DNA of 64,000 nucleotides, taken from contig JADQBR010000019.1 of assembly GCA_016278515.1 (NCBI GenBank), positions 31,863 to 95,862 of the forward strand, read 5' to 3'. Positions 27,342 through 36,014 of the stretch are shown here, piece after piece. Origin of the DNA: Bacillota bacterium. GTDB taxonomy: Bacteria; Bacillota; JADQBR01. Both the position numbers and the translations under genes were made by a program. Below the pieces are notes generated by a model, which worked only from the letters and a program-made list of their open reading frames with translations, made no database searches and was not told the DNA's origin. The stretch's first letter is position 1, and each line of letters starts with the position of its first letter.

Positions 27342-27707
27342 ATGGAGCAATATCAAAAAGTATTCAAAGCCTTGGGGGAAGGAACCCGCTTGAAAATTAT
27401 AAAATTATTATCTGTGCAATCCTTCTGTGTCTGTGAGTTGGCGGCTGCACTGGATATGCTGCAACCAAGAATATCTCAGCATTTAAGGATACTCAAGGAA
27501 GCAGGTCTAGTGAGCGAGAGGAAGGAAGCTTATTGGAATTATTATTCCTTAGAAACAGAATTTATCACACAAGTATTGAGTGAGTTTGAGGTGTTTTTGG
27601 ATAAGCCATTGGAAGATCTACCGGAACTTGGAAATGCAGCTGAAAAAATCTCCTGTCTGGATGAAGACCAAAGAGTAAAGGAAACAAAAACTAAACTAAA
27701 GGAATAA
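27342..27707 (+). CDS. arsR: ArsR-family arsenic-responsive repressor
   Basis: 121 residues with a winged-helix fold. The metal site lies in SFCVCELAAALD: the C-V-C pair on the recognition-region helix is the As(III)/Sb(III) sensor motif of ArsR proteins. A recognition helix follows (QPRISQHLRILKEAGLV) and the wing is ERKEAYWNYYSL. A further Cys near the C-terminus (KISCLDE) may complete a three-thiol site. The ATG has ATGGAGGAAA. It faces the permease across the candidate operator and probably represses it. Confidence 0.93.
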   Translation: MEQYQKVFKALGEGTRLKIIKLLSVQSFCVCELAAALDMLQPRISQHLRILKEAGLVSERKEAYWNYYSLETEFITQVLSEFEVFLDKPLEDLPELGNAAEKISCLDEDQRVKETKTKLKE

Positions 27708-27892
27708 AGTGCTTAGATTACTTGGCATGTATCAAGAAAATATAGCTAATGTAGGTTAAGAACGAGTAAGATGCTAAAAGAATTACACCTTATTTATAGC
27801 TACTGGGAGTGCTAATTTTTTGGCATTATTTTTTACCAACATAGTTTATTTTGTATGATATACTAAAAACACAAGCCTAAAGGGGTGGTGCT

Positions 27893-28831
27893 ATGTCAAG
27901 TAAAATGAATCGGTACTTAACGATACTCATATTTGTTCTTTTATTCACATTCCTTGTAAGCGGATGTGGCCAAACAGAGAATCCCCCGTATATTGACTTT
28001 CAAGATCGGGAAGTCATCCAAAATACTAAATTGACGCCTGAACAAATACCGCTAAAGATATCTTTAGCATCTATTACTTCCACTCAAAACAGTGTTTCCT
28101 ATTATGAAGAGTTGTTGGATTTATTATCGGAAACCATAGAACGGCCTGTTAAACTAGTTCAAAGAAATACGTATGCAGAAGTAAACGAACTGCTGCGCAC
28201 CGGCCAGATTGATGTGGCGTTTATTTGTACAAATGCGTATGTTACAGGACATGATCAGTTTGGTTTAGAACTGATAGCTGCACCGGCAAAGGATGGACAG
28301 GCTAGTTATCGTTCTTATATTATTGTACGACGGGATAGTGAAATTAAGTCATTTCAAGATCTAAAGGGACAAAGATTTGCATTTACTGACTCTATGTCTA
28401 CTACTGGTTATCTATACCCTTTAAGCATAGTTAGTGAATTAAATTATTCCTTAGAGAGTTTTTTTAGTGATCATATTTTTACTTTTAGTCATGATAATTC
28501 AGTTAAAGCGGTTAGCCATGGAATTGTTGATGGGGCTGCAGTGGAAAGCATGGTCTTTAGCCATATGGTTGAAAACCAGCCAGAAATAACCAACAATGTG
28601 AGAATTATCAAGCAATCCATAGATTTTGCCTCCCCCCCAATAGTAGCTCGGGCAGACCTGGATGACGAAACCAAAAACAAGATAACAGATTTTATAACTA
28701 CTCTGGATGAGACCAAAAAAGGGCAGGCCATTTTAGCTGAAATGGGGATAGATGAATATAAAAAAGTGGACGATGAGGCATATGATAGTGTTAGAACGAT
28801 TGGAAAGGTTTTGAGTCTAGATGGGGAATAA
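27893..28831 (+). CDS. arrX: PhnD-type solute-binding lipoprotein, arsenic sensor candidate (ArrX/AioX-like)
   Basis: 312 residues. A lipoprotein signal ends in LVSGC with Cys25 acylated. The PhnD-type binding fold follows, with LLDLLSETIERPVKLVQRNTY, GQIDVAFICTNAYVTG and YRSYIIVRRDSEIKSFQDLKGQRFAF. There is no ABC transporter here; instead a histidine kinase overlaps its end by 11 bases and a regulator follows, the layout of the arsenic-sensing AioX-S-R and ArxX-S-R systems. The only cysteine besides the lipobox is Cys112, at the place where AioX has its As(III)-binding cysteine (recalled). It would present oxyanion or arsenite to the kinase. Confidence 0.8.
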   Translation: MSSKMNRYLTILIFVLLFTFLVSGCGQTENPPYIDFQDREVIQNTKLTPEQIPLKISLASITSTQNSVSYYEELLDLLSETIERPVKLVQRNTYAEVNELLRTGQIDVAFICTNAYVTGHDQFGLELIAAPAKDGQASYRSYIIVRRDSEIKSFQDLKGQRFAFTDSMSTTGYLYPLSIVSELNYSLESFFSDHIFTFSHDNSVKAVSHGIVDGAAVESMVFSHMVENQPEITNNVRIIKQSIDFASPPIVARADLDDETKNKITDFITTLDETKKGQAILAEMGIDEYKKVDDEAYDSVRTIGKVLSLDGE

Positions 28832-30332
28832 ACTGCCGATTAGGATATTCAGGAAACTATTTAATTTAGTTGGTGTTAAAGCAAAAATAATGGGTATTGC
28901 CGTAATGCTAATATTATTACTGGGCACTCTGCTGATATGGCAGGCGGAACAGACCTATTCCAAAGTATTGCGAGAAGACTTAACTAAGCAGGGGATTTCT
29001 TTGGGAAATTATTTAGCTGCCCGAAGTGAAAACCCTATCCTTACCAATAATATATATGCCCTGCATGAGTTACTTCGAGATACCATGGACAATAATCCTG
29101 AAGTATCCTACGTTTTAATTACTGACTTCCATGGTCAGGTGGTAATTGACAGTTTTGATAATGGTATACCGAAAGGACTTAGTGACTTTAATCAGGTTGC
29201 AGGTGGGCAAGACTTTAGCTTGCGGACATTTAATAGTCAATATGGCTATATTCAAGACATAGCCATATCTATCTTGGAAGGAAAAGCCGGGCAAGTGCGG
29301 TTGGGCTTATCTGAAAAAAGAGTCTTTAATACCATTGATGCGCTTTTAAGCAAGCTTTGGGCTAGTACCATACTTATTTCATTGGTTGGAATACTACTTG
29401 CTTATCTATTATCAACTCTTATAACAAAACCACTACAGGAATTAGTACTGGCAGCAAAAAACATTGGAGAAGGTAAGCTAAGCTATCGAGTATCTTTAGA
29501 TTGGGCTAAAGATGAATTGGGCCATTTAGGTGTGGCATTCAATGAGATGGCGGGAAAACTACAAGATGCGGAAAAAGAAAGACAAAAATTATGGCAGCAG
29601 ATTATGCATAAGGAAAAGATGAGACGTTTTCTTCTAAATAAGGTGATAACTGCTCAAGAAGAAGAGCGGCTTCGCATTTCTCGTGAATTGCATGATGAAA
29701 CAGGGCAGGCTCTAAGTAGTATCAATTTGGCACTAGCATCATTGGAAGGTGCCGAAACACAGGAAGAGTTTCGAAAAAGGGTATCCTTAATGCAAAAGAC
29801 TGTTAGAAAAGTTTTAGAAGGAATCCACTTATTAGCACGTCAATTGCGCCCAAGTGTCTTGGATAAATTGGGATTAGGAGCCGCAGTGGAGCGGTTTATT
29901 AAGGACTGTTCTGCTCACTGGGGTAAGGATATTGGGCTGACAACGGTTGGGCGTATCCCACAGGAGATGCCTTCTGAAATTAAAATTACTGCTTATAGAA
30001 TTGTTCAGGAAGCACTAACCAATGCTTTAAGACATGCTGAAGCGGAGAATATCAGTGTAGTTTTGCAAAATAGTAGTGGTAAATTTCAGGTGATTATTGA
30101 GGATGATGGGAAAGGGTTTAATCTTGACGAGACTTTTAATAAATCAGAAGAAACGAATCATCTTGGTTTGTTTGGTATGCAGGAGAGGGTGGACATGCTG
30201 GGAGGGAATTTAAGCATCGAAACGTCTCCGAGCAATGGCACCACTATTTATGCAGAGATTCCGTTGGATGGGAGGGAAACCATTGGAACAGAAATACAGC
30301 AAGGACCGGCTTCGGGTATTGTTAGTGGATGA
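28821..30332 (+). CDS. arrS: Sensor histidine kinase of the arsenic respiration system (ArrS-like)
   Basis: 503 residues. A membrane helix (IMGIAVMLILLLGTLLIW) precedes an extracytoplasmic domain of about 150 residues suited to meeting the binding protein, then a second helix and HAMP (TKPLQELVLAAKNIGEGKLSYR). The HisKA_3 box is RISRELHDETGQALSSI and the HATPase motifs are EALTNALRHA, IEDDGKGF and GLFGMQERVDMLGG. It overlaps the sensor lipoprotein gene at its start and the regulator gene at its end. Confidence 0.88.
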   Translation: MGNKLPIRIFRKLFNLVGVKAKIMGIAVMLILLLGTLLIWQAEQTYSKVLREDLTKQGISLGNYLAARSENPILTNNIYALHELLRDTMDNNPEVSYVLITDFHGQVVIDSFDNGIPKGLSDFNQVAGGQDFSLRTFNSQYGYIQDIAISILEGKAGQVRLGLSEKRVFNTIDALLSKLWASTILISLVGILLAYLLSTLITKPLQELVLAAKNIGEGKLSYRVSLDWAKDELGHLGVAFNEMAGKLQDAEKERQKLWQQIMHKEKMRRFLLNKVITAQEEERLRISRELHDETGQALSSINLALASLEGAETQEEFRKRVSLMQKTVRKVLEGIHLLARQLRPSVLDKLGLGAAVERFIKDCSAHWGKDIGLTTVGRIPQEMPSEIKITAYRIVQEALTNALRHAEAENISVVLQNSSGKFQVIIEDDGKGFNLDETFNKSEETNHLGLFGMQERVDMLGGNLSIETSPSNGTTIYAEIPLDGRETIGTEIQQGPASGIVSG

Positions 30333-30945
30333 TCATGCAGTTTTATTGAGCGGATTAAAATTATTACTTGGTAATACTAATGACTTAGAAGTAATTGGCG
30401 AGGCTAAAAACGGATCGGATGCAGCAGAGGCCTCTAAATTTCTAAAACCGGATGTGATAGTATTAGATATCAATTTAGGTGATACCAATGGACTGGAGTT
30501 GGTTCCTCAAATTAAGAGCCTTACTCCTAAGACAAATATTTTGGTGTTGACTATGTATGGCGAAGAGGAATATCTACAAAAAGCATTAGAGTTAGGTGCT
30601 AAAGGATATGTTTTAAAAAAGGCATCCGATAATGAATTATTAACAGCTATTAGAACTGTTGGAAGAGGTGAAACCTACCTTGATCAGACAGTTGCAAAGA
30701 CTTTAGTGACTATGGCGCTAGGGTCTAATGCACTTAAAAAAGAGGCTGATAGGGAGCTATTAAGCTCTAGGGAACAAGAAGTCTTAGCTTTGGTAGCTTT
30801 AGGATACACCAATAAGCAAATAGCTGGAGAATTAATCATAAGCATTAAAACTGTGGAAACCCATAAAGCTAACATTAAAATAAAACTTGGACTTAATAAA
30901 CGTTCTGAATTGGTAAGGTATGCCATGGATAATAATTTAATTTAA
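30283..30945 (+). CDS. arrR: NarL-family response regulator of the arsenic respiration system (ArrR-like)
   Basis: 220 residues from TTG 30283, which has GGAGGG six bases upstream; longer frames lie inside the kinase gene without a ribosome site. The receiver has DDHAVLLSGLK, Asp in VIVLDINLGD and Lys in VLKKASD. The LuxR helix-turn-helix reads LSSREQEVLALVALGYTNKQIAGELIISIKTVETHKANI. It overlaps the kinase gene by about 50 bases. Expected target: the arrCABD promoter region about 100-200 bases downstream. Confidence 0.9.
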   Translation: MEQKYSKDRLRVLLVDDHAVLLSGLKLLLGNTNDLEVIGEAKNGSDAAEASKFLKPDVIVLDINLGDTNGLELVPQIKSLTPKTNILVLTMYGEEEYLQKALELGAKGYVLKKASDNELLTAIRTVGRGETYLDQTVAKTLVTMALGSNALKKEADRELLSSREQEVLALVALGYTNKQIAGELIISIKTVETHKANIKIKLGLNKRSELVRYAMDNNLI

Positions 30946-30954
30946 GAATCAGGG

Positions 30955-30992
30955 AAAAACCCCTACCACCGTACATGATGGTAGGGGTTTTT
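30955..30992 (+). terminator. Terminator between the regulator and arrC
   Basis: AAAAACCCCTACCA and its complement flank a short loop and end in TTTTT. It separates the sensor operon from the reductase operon. Confidence 0.9.
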
Positions 30993-31033
30993 CTGTATTT
31001 ATATCAATAAATTACCCGATAGTAGAAGGAAAC

Positions 31034-31064
31034 TTGACATGGGATAATTGACCTAGGATATTAA
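31034..31064 (+). promoter_or_regulatory. Possible arrCABD promoter
   Basis: TTGACA at 31034-31039 and TATTAA at 31059-31064 are separated by 19 bases, longer than optimal, which would fit dependence on the adjacent regulator. No clear regulator repeat was found. Confidence 0.4.
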
Positions 31065-31103
31065 ATAAATTGTAAGGCTAGTATGAAAGGAGGAAAGTAA
31101 CGG

Positions 31104-31190
31104 TTGGCAACTCAACTAATTGTAACTATTTTCACGAGGAGGTTTGAGAATGAATTCATTTGTTCCCTGGGATATGAGGGTAACCATTGA
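31104..31190 (+). CDS. Possible 28-codon leader ORF overlapping arrC
   Basis: AAAGGAGGAAAG is followed by TTG at 31104 and an open frame (LATQLIVTIFTRRFENE then to a TGA at 31188) that overlaps the arrC start in another frame. A second ribosome site for arrC lies inside it. It may couple or regulate arrC translation, or be chance. No family recognised. Confidence 0.25.
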   Translation: MATQLIVTIFTRRFENEFICSLGYEGNH

Positions 31191-32064
31191 TCTATTTTTA
31201 GGAGGCATGGGAATCGGCGCATTCTTATTAGCGTTAGTGGCCGGATACCTTGGAGAGCCTTATCGTCTCCTAAAGAAAACAGCTGCAATAGTTTCTCCCA
31301 TAGCCGTTTGCACAGGATTGTTGTTTTTAATTTCTGAACTTGGGCGTCCTGGAAGGTTTATCACCACATTATTTAACAACAATTCGGCTTCAGTTATGTC
31401 ATGGGGGGTATATCTGCAAACCGGTTTTGTTATATTTGCAGTAGTTTATGCATTGCTGATTCTTAAGCAGCGAGATGATGAAGGAATTGCGGGGTTAATC
31501 AAGTGGGTAGGCGGCTTGTTAGCCGTAGGAGTAGGTATCTATCATGGTTTTTTATTGAGTTCTAATGTTGGGGCAGGTCTTTGGAATAATGGTGCGCTGC
31601 CGATAATGATTTTTGTGTCCTCCCTATTAACGGGCATTTCTTTGGTGGTAGTAATAAATGCAGCTATTTCAACAAACCTCGCTAGCAGTACAGCAGCTAA
31701 CGAAGCTGCTGCTGGGAAAGAAGGCAGCACTTTATTTAATATTAACTTAATAAATGCTGTGCTGTTGGTAGTTGAATTAATAGCAGTATTGGCGTGGCTG
31801 TTTACCCTAGCTAGAGGAAGCCAAATTATGTCTTTTGGTTTAAATAACCTGCTTTCAAACTATCCGGTACAATGGTGGCTGGGTGCGGTAGTGGTAGGGA
31901 TTGTTATCCCATTATTGCTTAGCTTGTATGGTCTGAAAGTGGGCAAAAACGAGCAAGAAAGTACTACCATTATTGCAGCAGGTGCGGTTTTAATATTAAT
32001 TGGAGGATTTGTATTAAAAAACGTTATCTTAGTAGCAGGGCAAATCAAGTATCCTCTATTTTAA
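31150..32064 (+). CDS. arrC: Arsenate reductase membrane subunit, NrfD family (ArrC)
   Basis: About 304 residues with eight or nine membrane segments. It opens with VPWDMRVTIDLFLGGMGIGAFLLALVAGY, the usual first helix of NrfD-type quinol subunits, followed by SELGRPGRF. It should take electrons from menaquinol and pass them to ArrB. The ATG at 31150 follows GAGGAGG. First gene of arrC-A-B-D; many other arr operons lack arrC or place it elsewhere, while this order is common in Gram-positive anaerobes (recalled). Confidence 0.88.
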   Translation: MNSFVPWDMRVTIDLFLGGMGIGAFLLALVAGYLGEPYRLLKKTAAIVSPIAVCTGLLFLISELGRPGRFITTLFNNNSASVMSWGVYLQTGFVIFAVVYALLILKQRDDEGIAGLIKWVGGLLAVGVGIYHGFLLSSNVGAGLWNNGALPIMIFVSSLLTGISLVVVINAAISTNLASSTAANEAAAGKEGSTLFNINLINAVLLVVELIAVLAWLFTLARGSQIMSFGLNNLLSNYPVQWWLGAVVVGIVIPLLLSLYGLKVGKNEQESTTIIAAGAVLILIGGFVLKNVILVAGQIKYPLF

Positions 32065-32091
32065 ACAGTCAAATTAAGGAGGGTTGTTTTA

Positions 32092-34638
32092 ATGAAATTA
32101 ACTAGAAGGTCTTTTATAAAAGCTGCCGGGGCTACCGGAGTTATTGCAGTCGGAGCAACTGGTAGTAAGCCTATGCTTCAGGCACTGGCTGAAAGTAACG
32201 GAACAGAGAAGGCAAAAAGCATGCAGGGTGAATGGCGTCCTACTGTATGTCAAGGATGTACGACATGGTGTGCTATTCAGGTATATGTGGTTAACGGTCG
32301 TGCCGTAAAAGTACGTGGAAATGTCAATTCCAAGTCAAATAACGCCGATGGAAAGGTGTGTCCACGGGCACATATGTCACTGCAGCAGGTTTATGACCCC
32401 GATAGAATCAAAACTCCGATGAAACGTACTAATCCTAAAAAGGGTAGAAATGAAGACCCAAAGTTTGTTCCTATTACCTGGGATGAAGCAATGAATGAAA
32501 TAGCGGATCGCTTTTTGGAATTAAGAAAAAACAACGAACCGCATAAGTTTGTATTAATGCGTGGCCGTTATACTTATCTAAGAGAAATTCTTTACGGTGC
32601 GTTTCCTGATTTGATTGGTTCACCAAATAGTATTTCTCACAGTGCTATTTGCGCTGAGGCTGAGAAATTTGGGTCTTATTTTACAGAACACAACTGGGAT
32701 TATAGAGATTACGACTTAAAAAACACTAGGTACGTTTTACTGTGGGGTGCAGATCCCTTAGCCTCAAACCGTCAGGTTCCCCAGGCGCTTAAGATGTGGG
32801 GAGAGGTTATGGATAATGCCAAGGTAGCAGCAGTTGATCCGAGGCTATCAGCTACTGCGGCTAAGGCGGATGACTGGATGCCGGTAATTCCCGGTGAAGA
32901 TGGTGCGTTGGCCGTTGCCATGGCCCATGTGATTTTGAGTGAAGGTTTATGGTATAAGCCGTTTGTTGGCGATTTTGTAGATGGTGTAAATCGATTTAAA
33001 CAAGGTGCAACTGTAGATCCTGAAACATTTTCGGAAAAATATACTTATGGCATTGTACAGTGGTGGAATTTGGAACTTAAAAATCGGACTCCTGAGTGGG
33101 CAGAAGAACGGTCCGGTATCCCCGCTGAGCAAATTCGAAAGGTTGCGAGGGGTTTTGCTGACGCAGCTCCAAGGGCAATTTCTTGGTTAGCACCTGGTAC
33201 AGCTATGCAGGTGCGCGGCGGGTATGCAGCTATGGCGTCCCATGCTTTAAACGGTCTAGTGGGATCAACAGATAACGTGGGTGGCGCTATTCGTAAGTCC
33301 AGTATCCCTACCAATGGAATACCTGATTTAAAGCCATTTATGGATGATATTGCGAAGGTAGGTAACGACCATAAAAAGATGGATCAGCGTGGCTATAAAG
33401 AATTTCCCGCTATGAAAAAAGGTAAGTCCGGTGGGGGAGTGGTTACAAACCGCCTGGCAGATGGTATTTTGCAGGAAGATCCTTATGACGTAAAAATGGC
33501 AATTGGTTATTGGAACAACTTACCATTTTCATGCAGTGGAGCTTCTCGTTGGGAAGAAGCCTTAACTAAACTGCCATTTTTTGTGCACATCACTACTAAT
33601 CCTGCAGAAATGACTATGTTTGCTGATATTGTCCTGCCGGCGGCGCAAAGTGTCTTTGAAAGATTGGGTTACATTAAGAGTAAAGCAGGGACCATAGCAT
33701 GGCTTGCTATGAATCAAAGAGTAATTGATCCTGTATGGGACGTGCGAGTCGATGAAACTGAGATTCCGTATATGATTGCAGAAAAGCTAGCTGAGAAAGG
33801 TTTTACAAATATATTGGATTACTTTAATTCTTTTAAAGATCCGGAAACAGGTAAAAATCCTGCCAATAGCTGGGAGTTTACGGAACATGTTCTTAAGATA
33901 ATGACTCAGCCTGTCTGGGATCCTGCTATTAAGAGCAACGGGGACCAGTTTAGGGGCTGGCAGGAATTTAAGAAAATCGGTGTTTGGAATTCCGAGCCAT
34001 ATAAATTTAGGAATAAATGGGACGATTTCGGTACTGATTCAGGCAAATTTGAATTTTACAGTGAATCATTGAAGCACGCTTTGGAGAAACACGCGAAGAA
34101 GCATAATACTGATGTGGATGATATCATGGAAACTACTAAATACACTGCTCGAGGTGAACTGGCATTTGTTCCCCACTATGAAGAAGCATATCGTTGGGGA
34201 GATGAAAGTGAATACCCCTATATATTCTTTGAGCATCGTTCTCGGTTGAACAGGGAAGCTAGATCAGCCAACTGCGAGTGGTATCAAGAATTCAAAGATG
34301 TGGATCCAGGTGACGAAAAATGGGGTGATGTAGCTAAAGTTAACCCGGTTGATGCTGCCAAACTCGGTTTGAAATCCGGAGATAATGTCAGATTGACCTC
34401 TCCTACTGGGAAGATCGAATGTACTGTAAAAATATGGGAAGGTGTACGGCCGGGGACAATAGCTAAATGTTATGGTCAGGGCCATTGGGCTTACGGTAGA
34501 GTTGCAGCTAATGATTTCAAGAAGCATATGCCCAGGGGCGGAAATAATAATGAACTGTTACCGGCAGATTATGAACGTTTGAGTGGCAGTACTGCACGAC
34601 ATGGTGGAGTTACTCGAATTAAAGTGGAGAAAGTGTAA
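32092..34638 (+). CDS. arrA: Respiratory arsenate reductase catalytic subunit (ArrA)
   Basis: 848 residues, normal for ArrA. Tat signal TRRSFIKAAG at 4-13. The [4Fe-4S] ligands are Cys53, 56, 60 and 90. The RGRY motif (157-160), which as I recall separates ArrA from arsenite-oxidising ArxA, is present. Cys187 in HSAICAEAEKFG is the expected molybdenum ligand. Residues equivalent to those binding arsenate in Shewanella ArrA (recalled as R165, H189, K198, Y210) appear as Arg159, His183, Lys192 and Tyr204. It reduces arsenate to arsenite outside the membrane using a bis-MGD cofactor, with ArrB as electron donor. The operon context (ArrC, ArrB, chaperone, sensor, ArsR, ACR3) agrees. Confidence 0.95.
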   Translation: MKLTRRSFIKAAGATGVIAVGATGSKPMLQALAESNGTEKAKSMQGEWRPTVCQGCTTWCAIQVYVVNGRAVKVRGNVNSKSNNADGKVCPRAHMSLQQVYDPDRIKTPMKRTNPKKGRNEDPKFVPITWDEAMNEIADRFLELRKNNEPHKFVLMRGRYTYLREILYGAFPDLIGSPNSISHSAICAEAEKFGSYFTEHNWDYRDYDLKNTRYVLLWGADPLASNRQVPQALKMWGEVMDNAKVAAVDPRLSATAAKADDWMPVIPGEDGALAVAMAHVILSEGLWYKPFVGDFVDGVNRFKQGATVDPETFSEKYTYGIVQWWNLELKNRTPEWAEERSGIPAEQIRKVARGFADAAPRAISWLAPGTAMQVRGGYAAMASHALNGLVGSTDNVGGAIRKSSIPTNGIPDLKPFMDDIAKVGNDHKKMDQRGYKEFPAMKKGKSGGGVVTNRLADGILQEDPYDVKMAIGYWNNLPFSCSGASRWEEALTKLPFFVHITTNPAEMTMFADIVLPAAQSVFERLGYIKSKAGTIAWLAMNQRVIDPVWDVRVDETEIPYMIAEKLAEKGFTNILDYFNSFKDPETGKNPANSWEFTEHVLKIMTQPVWDPAIKSNGDQFRGWQEFKKIGVWNSEPYKFRNKWDDFGTDSGKFEFYSESLKHALEKHAKKHNTDVDDIMETTKYTARGELAFVPHYEEAYRWGDESEYPYIFFEHRSRLNREARSANCEWYQEFKDVDPGDEKWGDVAKVNPVDAAKLGLKSGDNVRLTSPTGKIECTVKIWEGVRPGTIAKCYGQGHWAYGRVAANDFKKHMPRGGNNNELLPADYERLSGSTARHGGVTRIKVEKV

Positions 34639-34672
34639 TCAGTTAGAGGAAGCCATTTAAGACAAGGAGGCG

Positions 34673-35365
34673 ATGAGATTGCCTAATTATGCTATGGTGA
34701 TAGATTTGCATAAATGTGCAGGCTGTGGAGCATGTGCGATTACTTGTAAGAACGAAAATAATGTTCCGGAGGGTATGTATTGGTCCAATTATATTCATAG
34801 AACACGGGGCAAGTTTCCTAATGTGCGCTATGAATTTGTACCTACACTTTGTAATCATTGCGAAGATGCACCCTGTGTAAAAGCATGTCCTGTAGGTGCC
34901 ATGTATAAGGATGAAAATGGATTAACGCTTCACAATCCTGACAAATGTATAGGTTGTAAGGCTTGCGTACAGGCAGATCCGTACGGAGTAATTTACTATA
35001 ATGAAGAAAAACCTCATAATTTTTGGAGTGATAAAGAAGAAGCCATTGAAAAAGGAACTTCCAGTGGTAAGGAAGTAAAGGAAAAGTACGATGCTCCATT
35101 TCCGTTTTACAATCCTGACCGCGCCAAGACTTATGCCGGAGTCCGTCCTAAAGGTATTGTAGAGAAGTGTACTCTATGTGACCATAGGATTAAGGATGGG
35201 GATGTTCCTTACTGTGTAGCGTCCTGTCCTTCAGGGGCAAGGGTCTTCGGCGATTTAGATGACCCTAAGAGCGAAATAAATAAGCTATTAAATAAATATT
35301 CTTATTTCAAGCTGGGTGAAAATTTTGGTACTAAACCAAAAGTATTTTACATCAGAGAATTTTAA
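34673..35365 (+). CDS. arrB: Respiratory arsenate reductase Fe-S subunit (ArrB)
   Basis: 230 residues, DmsB/NrfC type without a signal peptide, so presumably exported with ArrA. The Fe-S motifs are CAGCGACAITC (15-25), CNHCEDAPCVKAC (60-72), a third CIGCKACVQAD (92-102) and CTLC...CVASC near the C-terminus. The third motif ends in Asp102 (codon GAT) where cysteine is usual, so that cluster may be [3Fe-4S] or Asp-ligated. The C-terminal KPKVFYIREF is the standard family ending. Start 34673 follows AAGGAGGCGATG; TTG 34679 is a possible alternative. Confidence 0.93.
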   Translation: MRLPNYAMVIDLHKCAGCGACAITCKNENNVPEGMYWSNYIHRTRGKFPNVRYEFVPTLCNHCEDAPCVKACPVGAMYKDENGLTLHNPDKCIGCKACVQADPYGVIYYNEEKPHNFWSDKEEAIEKGTSSGKEVKEKYDAPFPFYNPDRAKTYAGVRPKGIVEKCTLCDHRIKDGDVPYCVASCPSGARVFGDLDDPKSEINKLLNKYSYFKLGENFGTKPKVFYIREF

Positions 35366-35386
35366 TCTTGAACTGGAGATGATTTA

Positions 35387-35992
35387 ATGACTAAAGTCGT
35401 TACCAGCAATCAATCAAGAGCCAATATCTATAAGCTGTTATCCTTATGCTATCAGCCCCCATACGAGGATTTGGACAATATTGTTAGTTCTTTAAGGGAA
35501 GAAATAGACAAATTACCCGCTATAAAATACAAAATCGGAACTCTAGCTGAAGAATTGGCTTCATGTATTTCTGACTTAGAGCATACTAAAGTTGATCATG
35601 CTAAGTTATTTATTGGTCCGTTTGATTTACTGGCACCTCCTTATGGATCCATATATTTGGAAGGTAAGAGAAAAGTAATGGGTGATACGACTATGGAGGT
35701 GATGATAAAATATCAGGAGGCGGGGTTAAAACTAGACGATGAATTTAAGGAGCCGCCGGATCACATCACGATTGAACTAGAATTCATGTATTATTTGATA
35801 TTTAAAGAACTACAGGGTCAAGAAACTAATGAGTATCAAACTGAATTTCTCATAAATTATTTGGAACCTTGGGTGGGTGAGTTCTGTCACAGAATTATCC
35901 AAAATGCAGGTAATGATTTTTACAAATTGCTTGCAAAAATAACTGCGAGTTTTATTAAAGCGGATATGAAAGTTAATTCTCTAGTCTGTTAG
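35387..35992 (+). CDS. arrD: TorD/DmsD-family chaperone (ArrD)
   Basis: 201 residues, all-helical TorD fold. N-terminal SNQSRANIYKLLSLCYQPP resembles the family's first helix, and the signature region YGSIYLEGKRKVMGDTTMEVMIKYQEAG with PPDHITIELEFMYYLIF contains the characteristic E-x-x-Y-P/DH-like pattern. It would bind the ArrA Tat signal and help cofactor insertion. It lies in the reductase operon. Confidence 0.9.
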   Translation: MTKVVTSNQSRANIYKLLSLCYQPPYEDLDNIVSSLREEIDKLPAIKYKIGTLAEELASCISDLEHTKVDHAKLFIGPFDLLAPPYGSIYLEGKRKVMGDTTMEVMIKYQEAGLKLDDEFKEPPDHITIELEFMYYLIFKELQGQETNEYQTEFLINYLEPWVGEFCHRIIQNAGNDFYKLLAKITASFIKADMKVNSLVC

Positions 35993-36014
35993 AACTTTTG
36001 GGAGGTGAGAATAG

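Noticed and set aside
32092..34638. ArxA/AioA arsenite oxidase or a generic DMSO-reductase family enzyme
   Set aside because: The RGRY motif, HSxICAEAEKFG and WDYRDYD patterns, the length and the C-A-B-D operon all point to ArrA.
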